From contig JAJUHR010000026.1 in assembly GCA_029267795.1 (NCBI GenBank), positions 1 to 12,152 of the forward strand: a stretch of DNA of 12,152 bases, read 5' to 3'. This stretch comes from Planctomycetota bacterium. Its GTDB lineage: Bacteria > Planctomycetota > Phycisphaerae > Phycisphaerales > Phycisphaeraceae. The position numbers were made by a program, and so were the translations under genes. Positions within the stretch are counted from its first letter, which is position 1; the number at the start of each line of letters is the position of its first letter. The notes under the pieces are model-generated. The model saw nothing but the letters and a program-made list of their open reading frames with translations, made no database searches and was not told where the DNA came from. Shown here piece by piece: positions 6,206 to 12,152 of the stretch.

Positions 6206-6972
6206 CCGCCTCACCCCAAGCCACCCCTGAGCCGGCTTACCCCCAACCCACCGTGCTTGCGCGCGACCCGTCCGCCATCCGGCCCGCGCCTTTCGCTCCT
6301 CCAACCCCAACCCCCGCCTCACACCCCACCCCGCCCGCGACACCCCATCCGCAGCAGCTCGGCACCGCGTGGGACCAGCTGCTGGCCTCCGTCGGCGACA
6401 AACCCTTCATGTCGTGGGTCCGCCAGCTCACACCCATCCGGGCAGACGCCCAGTCTCTCTACATCGACACCCTGCCTGGCAACCGGGACCTCCGCGGCTT
6501 CGTCGACGACCGCAGGCTCGACCAGCTGGCGACGCTCCTACGACCCATCCTCGGCCGACCGGTCCGCGTACGCTTCGTCAGCGGCTCGGACCGCAACACG
6601 CTCATCGAACCCGAAACCGTTCCCGCGTCACCACCCCTCGACACCCAATCCGCCTCAGCAAACCGCGCCGCGACGACTGGCGTTCCACCCCGCCGCTCCG
6701 ACCGCACCGACTTTGAAAAGGCCCTGCAGCTCCCCCTGGTCAAGCAGGTCCTGGCTGTATTCGAAGCCACGCTCGTCGACGCCCGCCCCGAGCCACCCGC
6801 CCGCTCCGGGACCGCCGCAGACTCGACTCCCCACGCAACGCACCCGGGTGGCGGCTCCGACGCCCCCGCGCCCACCACCACCGCCGACAGCCTAGACACA
6901 CGCCCTCCCACTGCGATCGAGGTCCCGTTCTCCGACGGCCCCGACGTCCCTGAGGACCCCACCGATGTTTGA
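6199..6972 (+). CDS. dnaX: DnaX tau-type C-terminal extension in the -1 frame
   Basis: This 257-codon segment is not a convincing gene by itself. It is open from 6139 across the A10 run and is read if the dnaX frame shifts by -1, giving a fused product of about 652 aa, close to E. coli tau (643). Fused residues 396-452 are a Pro/Ala-rich linker. Residues 453-522 form a compact domain (AWDQLLASVGDKPFMSWV to GRPVRVRFV) that resembles the C-terminal domain of tau proteins and, more distantly, DnaA domain I. Residues 567-592 (FEKALQLPLVKQVLAVFEAT and DARP) match the DPLV-x-x-VLELF block that ends many DnaX proteins, followed by a Pro/Thr-rich tail. Its only early start is a GTG at 6253 with no ribosome binding site, so independent initiation is unlikely. 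Its stop overlaps the ybaB start by eight bases. In tau this region contacts the polymerase and helicase. Confidence 0.8.
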   Translation, partial: ALTASPQATPEPAYPQPTVLARDPSAIRPAPFAPPTPTPASHPTPPATPHPQQLGTAWDQLLASVGDKPFMSWVRQLTPIRADAQSLYIDTLPGNRDLRGFVDDRRLDQLATLLRPILGRPVRVRFVSGSDRNTLIEPETVPASPPLDTQSASANRAATTGVPPRRSDRTDFEKALQLPLVKQVLAVFEATLVDARPEPPARSGTAADSTPHATHPGGGSDAPAPTTTADSLDTRPPTAIEVPFSDGPDVPEDPTDV

Positions 6973-7339
6973 GAACCTCAAGAACATGGCCTCGCTGCTC
7001 AGCAACGCCAGGCAGCTGAAGGAGAGGTTCGATCAGCTCCAGGCCGAGCTGGGCCGCAAGACCGTCGAAGCCGACGCGGGCGCGGGGGCCGTGCGCGTGG
7101 TGGCCAACGGCCGGATGGAGATCGTCAGCGTCCACCTGGACCGCCCGCTGCTGGTCGCGCTGGCCGGCCAAGGCAGCGACGCCGATCAGCAAGTCGTCGA
7201 AGACCTGATCGCCGCCGCCACCAACGCCGCCCTGCAAAAAGCCCGCGAACTGATCCAACAAGAGGTGATGCGCGTCACCGGCGGCCTGAACCTGCCCGGA
7301 TTGCCCGGCCTGGGTTTCACCCCACCCTCGACACCCTGA
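6965..7339 (+). CDS. ybaB: YbaB/EbfC family nucleoid-associated protein
   Basis: The 124-aa product belongs to the YbaB/EbfC family of small dimeric DNA-binding proteins of the nucleoid. It shows the family layout: an N-terminal helix rich in Gln and charged residues (MFENLKNMASLLSNARQLK), the GAGAVRVVANGRMEIVSV strand region (residues 39-56), the VVEDLIAAATNAALQKARE helix (78-96) and a Gly/Pro-rich tail (GGLNLPGLPGLG). The ATG at 6965 lies eight bases inside the end of the tau-frame sequence, which suggests translational coupling to the long DnaX product. That would link YbaB output to the frameshift. The usual third member of this cluster, recR, does not follow; the next gene is pyruvate kinase on the opposite strand. 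Confidence 0.92.
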   Translation: MFENLKNMASLLSNARQLKERFDQLQAELGRKTVEADAGAGAVRVVANGRMEIVSVHLDRPLLVALAGQGSDADQQVVEDLIAAATNAALQKARELIQQEVMRVTGGLNLPGLPGLGFTPPSTP

Positions 7340-7406
7340 CCCCAAGCCAGCACGCGCCCCCACGTCTCAGAGCCGCCTCGCTTCACGACCCACCCCGCCG
7401 CCACGC

Positions 7407-8915
7407 TCACGTCGGCCGCACCACCCCGCCTAGCCGCCGGATCAACAGCGTGTTCGTCACCCCGGGGATCCCGATCGGCTCGCCGGCGACAAGCACCACC
7501 TGATCCCCCAATCGTCCCCACCCACGGTCGACGATCAACCGGTCGATCCGCTCCGCGAAGTCTTCCAGGCTCGCTGGCGGGTCCATCAACACCGGCACCA
7601 CCGCGTACAGCAACGTCATCCGCCGCAGCACCGCGGGGTCCGAGCTCGCCGCCACGATCGGGATCGTCGGCCGATTCTGGGATAAGTACCGCGCCCCGCC
7701 GCCACGCTGCGACCAGATACCCATCAGCCTCGCGCCCAGGTCGCGCACCACCACACTCACCCCGTGCGCCAGCGCCGCCGTGCGGTAGTGGCTCTCCTGC
7801 AGCTTCCGGGGCGGGCCGCTGGGCTGCGCCGGCCAATGGGCCATCTCCGCCAGCGTCGTCCGCGCGATCTGCCCCATGATGTGCACCGCCTCCACCGGGT
7901 GCTTTCCCACCGCCGTCTCCCCGCTGAGCATCACCGCGTCCGCGCCGTCGAAGATCGCGTTCGCTACGTCGCTCACTTCCGCACGCGTTGGCCAGGGCGA
8001 CTCGATCATGCTCTGCAGCATCTGCGTCGCGACGATCACCGGCTTGCCGTAGTCGTGCGCCGTCGCGATGATCCGCTTCTGGATGATCGGCACCGCTGTG
8101 ATGTCCATCTCCACCCCCAGGTCGCCCCGGGCCACCATCACCCCGTCCGACTCCTGTACGATCGCCTCCAGGTCGTCCACCGCCTGCGGCTTCTCGATCT
8201 TCGCGATCACCGGGATCGACGACCCAGACGGGTCCGCCGCCTTCGCCAGGCGATCCTTCAATAGACGCACGTCCTGCGCCTGGCGAACAAAACTCAGCGC
8301 CAGGAAGTCGATCCCCCGCTCGATCGCCCAATCCACACACAACCAGTCGTAGTCGGTCAGCGACGGTACCGACACCGCCGTGTCCGGCAGGTTCACCCCT
8401 TTGGCGCTGGTGACCCGCCCGCCCACCGTCACCCGGCAGACCAACCGCCGGCCCTCGTCCTGCCCCACCTTCTCCACCGCCAGCATCCGCACCGCGCCGT
8501 CGTCGATCAGCACCCGTTGCCCGGGCTGTACGTCATCGATAAACGTCGGCACGTTCGTCGAAAACACCACCGGCCACCCCGCCACGCCCCCCTCAGTCCC
8601 CCCAACCACCGACTCGGACTGGAAGTGCACCTCCGCCCCCACTTCCAACTGCACCCCGCCCTCGCGCACCTTCCCTACGCGGATCTTCGGCCCCGATAGG
8701 TCCCCCAGCACCCCCACCGGCACACCCGTCACCTGCGATGCCCGCTTCACCGCCGCCAGCCGCCGATCGAATTCCGCGAACGAACCGTGCGAAAAATTGA
8801 TCCGAAAAACACGCGCCCCCTCCTCGATCAAGCGCACAATGACACCCAGCTCGTCCGACGCCGGGCCCAGCGTCGCGATGATCTTGGTCAAAATAAAACC
8901 CGATTCGTCACCCAT
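7407..8915 (-). CDS. pyk: Pyruvate kinase
   Basis: Pyruvate kinase makes pyruvate and ATP from phosphoenolpyruvate and ADP, the last step of glycolysis. From the ATG at 8915 the product is 502 aa. The A domain carries Arg38, Asn40 and Ser42 in FRINFSHGSF, Asp72 in GDLSGPKIR, the catalytic Lys239 with Glu241 in IAKIEKPQA, Asp265 in MVARGDLGVEM, and Thr297 in ATQML. SGETAVGKHP (331-340) is the usual end of the active-site region. A B-domain insert lies between about 80 and 175, and a C-terminal regulatory domain starts near 385 (TAALAHGVSVVV). The open frame runs 27 codons further up, but the conserved LTKIIATLGPAS start favours 8915. A -10-like TATGAT (minus strand, 8960-8955) would put the transcript start about 30 bases before this ATG. 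It converges with ybaB. Confidence 0.96.
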   Translation of the reverse strand: MGDESGFILTKIIATLGPASDELGVIVRLIEEGARVFRINFSHGSFAEFDRRLAAVKRASQVTGVPVGVLGDLSGPKIRVGKVREGGVQLEVGAEVHFQSESVVGGTEGGVAGWPVVFSTNVPTFIDDVQPGQRVLIDDGAVRMLAVEKVGQDEGRRLVCRVTVGGRVTSAKGVNLPDTAVSVPSLTDYDWLCVDWAIERGIDFLALSFVRQAQDVRLLKDRLAKAADPSGSSIPVIAKIEKPQAVDDLEAIVQESDGVMVARGDLGVEMDITAVPIIQKRIIATAHDYGKPVIVATQMLQSMIESPWPTRAEVSDVANAIFDGADAVMLSGETAVGKHPVEAVHIMGQIARTTLAEMAHWPAQPSGPPRKLQESHYRTAALAHGVSVVVRDLGARLMGIWSQRGGGARYLSQNRPTIPIVAASSDPAVLRRMTLLYAVVPVLMDPPASLEDFAERIDRLIVDRGWGRLGDQVVLVAGEPIGIPGVTNTLLIRRLGGVVRPT

Positions 8916-8954
8916 ACCCACCGTCCCGCGACCCCGCCGCCGCAAAAAAGCTAC

Positions 8955-8960
8955 ATCATA
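8955..8960 (-). promoter_or_regulatory. Possible -10 element for pyruvate kinase
   Basis: On the minus strand TATGAT (five of six to the consensus) lies about 40 bases upstream of the chosen pyk ATG, which suits a short leader. No good -35 hexamer is found 16-18 bases further up, where the sequence is G-rich, so this is a weak call. The rest of the pyk-deacetylase gap (8916-9139) holds nothing else I can assign except the deacetylase ribosome binding site at 9129-9133. Confidence 0.35.
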
Positions 8961-9139
8961 GCGGCGCTCATACCTCCACCCGTATCCGCTAACCACCCAC
9001 TCACCATAAGATCCGCGGCGATGCGGGCATCCACTTCCAACTCAGGACGACCGAATAACCTCCCCGGGTCGCCCAAGCCGGCCAAACCACCCGATATCAC
9101 TCCCATGCACAACTCCCAGGCCGCACCACGAGGCGATTC

Positions 9140-10081
9140 ATGACCCGCGCGCTTCACGAAACCGCCCACATCCACCGCTTGCCTCACACCCCCGCCGGAC
9201 CTCTCCGCTGCCTCACGATCGACGTGGAGGACTACTTCCACATCGAAGCGGCGCACGGCACGATCACCCCCCAACAGTGGGACGATTGGCCCAGCCGCGT
9301 GGAACGCAACGTCGACGCCCTGCTGTCCCTGCTCGCCCATTTCGGCCGCCGGGCTACGTTCTTCGTCCTCGGCGACGTGGCGCGGCGCCATCCTCACTTG
9401 GCCCGCCACATCGCCCTCGCCGGACACGAGATCGCCAGCCACGGCACCAACCACCAGCGCCTCCACCGCCTGACCCCCGCCACCTTCTGCGCCGACCTGC
9501 TCACCAGCCAACACCTTTTGGAAGACCAAACCGGCCGATGTGTCCTCGGCTACCGCGCCCCCACCTTCAGCCTCGTCCCCCAGACCGCCTGGGCTCTCGA
9601 CACCCTGATCCACGCCGGCTTCCAATACGACAGCTCGATCTTCCCGGTGCGACACCCGCTCTACGGCGTGCCCGCCGCCCCATGCCGCCCGTATTACGCC
9701 TCCAGTCGCCCCGCAGGCCCTCGAATCCTCGAGGTCCCACCCCTGGTCTGGGAGCCGCTGCCCGGCAGCAAGCTCCCCGTCGCCGGCGGAGGATACTTCC
9801 GCCTGCTGCCCCTGTGGTTCATGCAACGCGGCCTCTGCCAAGCCGCGGCCCGAAACCACCCCGCGGTGTTGTACTTTCACCCTTGGGAATTCGACCCCGA
9901 CATGCCCCGCCTGCCCTTGCGACTGACCGCACGCTGGCGGACCTACACCGGCCTGCGCACCGCCGCCTCTCGCCTGCAACGCATCCTCCGCCAGCCCGCG
10001 CGCTGGTCCCCGATCGCCGACGTGTTGGACGAACTCCGCGCCGCCGCCGCGGAACACCCCCCCTACAGCCTCGCGGCGTGA
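9140..10081 (+). CDS. XrtA/PEP-CTERM-associated polysaccharide deacetylase (DUF3473 type)
   Basis: The 313-aa protein is a NodB-fold carbohydrate esterase that would remove N-acetyl groups from an exopolysaccharide or its precursor. It has the subfamily N-terminus TIDVEDYFH with acidic residues at 28, 30 and 31, then ATFFVLGDVA (72-81), the metal-binding HGTNH with His101 and His105, GYRAPTFS (137-144), and the C-terminal PVAGGGYFRLLP (213-224) and YFHPWEFD with His247. This combination, with DUF3473 at the C-terminus, is typical of deacetylases that accompany XrtA (EpsH-type) exosortase and PEP-CTERM loci. No signal peptide is evident. A GAGG six bases before the ATG gives a good ribosome binding site. 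It converges with a glycosyltransferase that belongs to the same kind of locus. The function is inferred from family; the actual polymer is unknown. Confidence 0.92.
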   Translation: MTRALHETAHIHRLPHTPAGPLRCLTIDVEDYFHIEAAHGTITPQQWDDWPSRVERNVDALLSLLAHFGRRATFFVLGDVARRHPHLARHIALAGHEIASHGTNHQRLHRLTPATFCADLLTSQHLLEDQTGRCVLGYRAPTFSLVPQTAWALDTLIHAGFQYDSSIFPVRHPLYGVPAAPCRPYYASSRPAGPRILEVPPLVWEPLPGSKLPVAGGGYFRLLPLWFMQRGLCQAAARNHPAVLYFHPWEFDPDMPRLPLRLTARWRTYTGLRTAASRLQRILRQPARWSPIADVLDELRAAAAEHPPYSLAA

Positions 10082-10137
10082 ATCACAGCGGATTCCCGCA
10101 CCACCGATCGAACCCCCTGCACACCAACACAAACTCA

Positions 10138-11436
10138 CTACGCCGCCGTTCGCTCCCAACCTCGCGAACCGTCCACCCCATCCACCGGCTCTCCGCGTAA
10201 CAGCCGAACCATCGGCTCGAGCCGGCGCTCCCAGCGGTAACGCTGCTCCACACACCGGCGCGCCTCGGTCCCGATCCGTCGCCGCAGCGCCGGCTCCTCC
10301 AACAATCGCGACAGCACCGCCGCCCACTGGCCCGGTCCGTCCGCAACCCAAAAATGCTCCCCCGCCTCCGCCTCGATCCCCCGCGCCGCCGCCGGCGAAC
10401 ACACCACCGGCTTCGCGCACGCCATCGCTTCCAACACCTTGTTCTGCACCCCCCGCGCTAGCCGCAGCGGCGCCACCACCACCGCAGCCGCCGCCAAATG
10501 CGACCGCACATCATCCACCGGCCCAACCACCTCCACGCCCGCAACACGACCCAACCGCAGAACGATCGGGCTCGGGTCCCTGCCCACAATCCGCAGCCTC
10601 ACCCCTTCGTGCCTCTGCCGAAGCCCCGGCCACACGCGCTGCACAAACCAACACAGGCCGTCCACGTTCGGCTTGTAGTTCAACACCCCGACGAACACCA
10701 GCAATTTCGATGTCGTATCCGCAGCGGGCCGAAAATAATCGAGGTCAACACCGTTGCCCACGACGGTGGGAACCACGCTCCCCGCTACATGCTCACGGTA
10801 CGTCCGCAACTCCTCCGGACTAACCACGGTCACCGCGTCGACGTGGTCTTCCACGCACCCCTCGATCCGACTCAGCCGCCGGGCCTCCATTTCGTAAAGC
10901 CACCGCAGCGGCGGCCGGCTCATCCCCGCGTAGCTGCGCCATTTGACGCTGTCGACATCCACCAAGTCTAGCACGTGCCGCGGACGCAAAACCCTATCCC
11001 CGCCAACCCCGGTGCCCCCGCGCTCGCCGGTGAGCAACCTCGCGTAGCCAATCATCCCGGTGCAAAACGTGAGCACGGCGTCGAACGGTTCCTCAGCATG
11101 CCAAGCCACGATCGTTCGCGCTAATCTCGGTCGGAAGTAGTACGCCGCCGTGAACGCCCGACCCCGCGCCACCGCCCCCGCCGCCCGCACCGCCGAAGCC
11201 GTCGGCTTAATCATCAGAACCGCAAGAGCCTCAGTCCAGGCACGCAGCGCCCGACGTTGCTCTTCACCCACAGGCTCCTGCGAGGTGCACGCCAACGACA
11301 CCCTGAAATGCCGCGAGACCGTCTTAAGCAGGTGATAGCTACGGATCCGATCCCCACGATCCGGCGGATACGGAACGCGATGGGTCAGGACCAATAACCG
11401 CTTTTGGCCTTTACTCGTGGCGGGGTCGTGGACCAT
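10138..11436 (-). CDS. XrtA/PEP-CTERM-associated glycosyltransferase (TIGR03087-like, GT4 fold)
   Basis: This predicted GT-B sugar transferase probably adds a sugar during exopolysaccharide assembly at the inner face of the membrane. From the ATG at 11436 it has 432 aa. Near the N-terminus is LTHRVPYPPDRGDRIRSYHLLK, in the middle LDLVDVDSVKW and VVSPEE, then NGVDLDYFRP, the sugar-nucleotide domain start LVFVGVLNYKPNVDG, and near the C-terminus RGVQNKVLEAMACAKPVV containing the conserved donor-binding Glu. These match the TIGR03087 group linked with exosortase loci. The start is uncertain: in-frame alternatives are ATG 11514 and TTG 11532. I prefer 11436 because the family motif begins soon after it, although no ribosome binding site is obvious. 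A 12-base tandem duplication lies directly upstream. Identification by family is firm; the substrate is unknown. Confidence 0.9.
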   Translation of the reverse strand: MVHDPATSKGQKRLLVLTHRVPYPPDRGDRIRSYHLLKTVSRHFRVSLACTSQEPVGEEQRRALRAWTEALAVLMIKPTASAVRAAGAVARGRAFTAAYYFRPRLARTIVAWHAEEPFDAVLTFCTGMIGYARLLTGERGGTGVGGDRVLRPRHVLDLVDVDSVKWRSYAGMSRPPLRWLYEMEARRLSRIEGCVEDHVDAVTVVSPEELRTYREHVAGSVVPTVVGNGVDLDYFRPAADTTSKLLVFVGVLNYKPNVDGLCWFVQRVWPGLRQRHEGVRLRIVGRDPSPIVLRLGRVAGVEVVGPVDDVRSHLAAAAVVVAPLRLARGVQNKVLEAMACAKPVVCSPAAARGIEAEAGEHFWVADGPGQWAAVLSRLLEEPALRRRIGTEARRCVEQRYRWERRLEPMVRLLRGEPVDGVDGSRGWERTAA

Positions 11437-11460
11437 ATCGGTTACATCATCGGTTACATC
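11437..11460 (-). repeat. 12-bp exact tandem duplication at the glycosyltransferase start
   Basis: ATCGGTTACATC occurs twice without a gap (plus-strand reading, 11437-11448 and 11449-11460), immediately upstream of the ATG at 11436. If translation starts further up it encodes a repeated Asp-Val-Thr-Asp; if it starts at 11436 the repeat is the last part of the leader. Confidence 0.85.
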
Positions 11461-11532
11461 CACTATCTTCGATCGATCGGATTTCACAGGCTTGGCGAAG
11501 CCCCCATACCCCATCCGAATCGATGATCCCAA

Positions 11533-12072
11533 GAAGACTACGTATCGCAGTTGCTTAATTGATAATAACTTATATTTTTTCTTGGCCCTGCGCCACCTGC
11601 GGCATGCCCCAATGCGCTTCCGCCTCAGTCCACACGCCTCAAATCAAATCGTCATCTACCCGGCTGAGGCTGCCAAGAATCCTCGCCGATCATTTGGATA
11701 AGAGGCATGAAAACTCGGTTCGACAAAGCGAGCCACCTGTATGAGCATCGAGCGGCTGAGAACCCATAGTCCAAGGGCATCGGCCTCCCGGTGCTGTGGT
11801 GATAAAAGACGGATGTCACCCCAAGTAACACTGGACAAACCGACTAGGATTCGTTTGAATAAAATGTTTGGCGTGCTGGCTTCGCATGAAGCCGATCGAA
11901 TCAGGGTGGTGTGGTCCAAGGGCGAGGGGCGGGGAAGCATCCGATCGAACTATAGACTATATTATCCGAATACCGCAGCGCGCCCGTTCGCTAGCGGATT
12001 CAATGTATTGGTGAAAGTTCCCACGAAACCCCGGATCGTGCCCTAACGTATATCAGGGTTGTCATGGTAGGA
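11533..12072. other. AT-richer region without a convincing gene
   Basis: About 540 bases have a base composition clearly lower in GC than the rest of the window, most strongly at 11553-11583. The open frames here (for example 11741-12046 on the plus strand and 11656-11940 on the minus strand) overlap each other, lack the strong G/C third-position bias of the neighbouring genes, and resemble no family I know. The AT-rich tract at 11553-11583 may contain the minus-strand promoter of the glycosyltransferase, but no hexamer pair is convincing. No tRNA, CRISPR, insertion sequence ends or terminator were recognised. Confidence 0.4.
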
Positions 12073-12152
12073 CTAGGATTTTCCAATTGGCAGGCTAACG
12101 TCGCGCCCCCGCAGCAGGTTCGCGGCGGCGAGGCCCCACCAGCCCAGGAGCC
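12073..12152 (-). CDS. Possible C-terminus of a minus-strand protein, PEP-CTERM-like, cut by the window edge
   Basis: On the minus strand an open frame enters at the window edge and ends at TAG 12075-12073. Its 25 visible codons read LLGWWGLAAANLLRGRDVSL and five more residues, a hydrophobic stretch followed by an Arg-containing tail. This is the general shape of a PEP-CTERM sorting signal, where a transmembrane helix is followed by an Arg cluster, and such proteins are often near XrtA-type genes. However, the Pro-Glu-Pro motif would lie outside the window, the tail after the Arg pair is longer than usual, and a GC-rich frame of 25 codons can be open by chance. It could equally be the end of another membrane protein or no gene. 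Confidence 0.25.
   Translation of the reverse strand, partial: LLGWWGLAAANLLRGRDVSLPIGKS

Noticed and set aside
6253..6972. Independent hypothetical protein starting at GTG 6253
   Set aside because: No ribosome binding site precedes it, the frame is open upstream through the A10 run, and its content matches the tau C-terminal region. It is better read as part of dnaX.
8916..8996. 27-codon upstream extension of pyruvate kinase
   Set aside because: Arg-rich sequence with no family match; it would also overlap the likely -10 element. The conserved start is at 8915.
8951..10420. 489-codon minus-strand frame opposite the deacetylase and glycosyltransferase end
   Set aside because: It is Gly/Ala-rich shadow coding caused by high GC. 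It overlaps a well-supported gene on the other strand and has no recognisable domain.
11741..12046. 101-codon plus-strand frame
   Set aside because: No family resemblance, codon use unlike the neighbours, no clear ribosome binding site, and overlap with an equally poor minus-strand frame. It is left as unassigned sequence.

Overview
The window is a GC-rich bacterial chromosome segment with strongly GC-biased third codon positions. The gene content points to Planctomycetota, most likely a Phycisphaerae-type lineage, but this is inferred without any database search. The pointers are an indirect amidotransferase pathway (GatC/GatA), a YacL-like membrane PIN-TRAM protein, an SRP RNA-dnaX-ybaB cluster, and two exopolysaccharide genes of the XrtA/PEP-CTERM type.

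Layout. Positions 61-1929 (minus) hold gatC then gatA. Divergent from them are queF (2069-2443, plus; queuosine pathway) and sucD (2586-3509, plus; TCA cycle). Convergent with sucD is the PIN-TRAM membrane protein (3566-4636, minus). A ~380-base gap then holds a promoter and the SRP RNA gene (about 4841-4977), followed by dnaX (5015-6205), a tau-type C-terminal extension in the -1 frame (to 6972), and ybaB (6965-7339), all plus. Pyruvate kinase (7407-8915) is on the minus strand. The right end has a polysaccharide deacetylase (9140-10081, plus) convergent with a glycosyltransferase (minus, from about 11436 down to 10138). An AT-richer stretch of ~600 bases follows with no convincing gene, and a possible C-terminus of a minus-strand protein lies at the window edge.

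The most interesting element is dnaX. Its zero frame ends two codons after a run of ten A residues that contains the A AAA AAG slippery heptamer in the correct phase. The -1 frame is open across the run and encodes a proline-rich linker, a tau-like domain and a second conserved C-terminal block, and it overlaps the ybaB start. A perfect 14-bp palindrome lies one base upstream of the A run. The sequence therefore suggests that the short (gamma-like) clamp-loader subunit is the default product, and that the long (tau-like, about 652 aa) subunit is made by ribosomal frameshifting or transcriptional slippage. This is the reverse of the E. coli arrangement, where the zero frame gives tau. A homopolymer sequencing error is the main alternative.

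How the genes relate. SRP RNA, dnaX and ybaB form a familiar bacterial cluster, but no recR follows. The deacetylase and glycosyltransferase are probably parts of one exopolysaccharide/exosortase locus that continues past the right edge. The other genes are housekeeping functions without an obvious common pathway.
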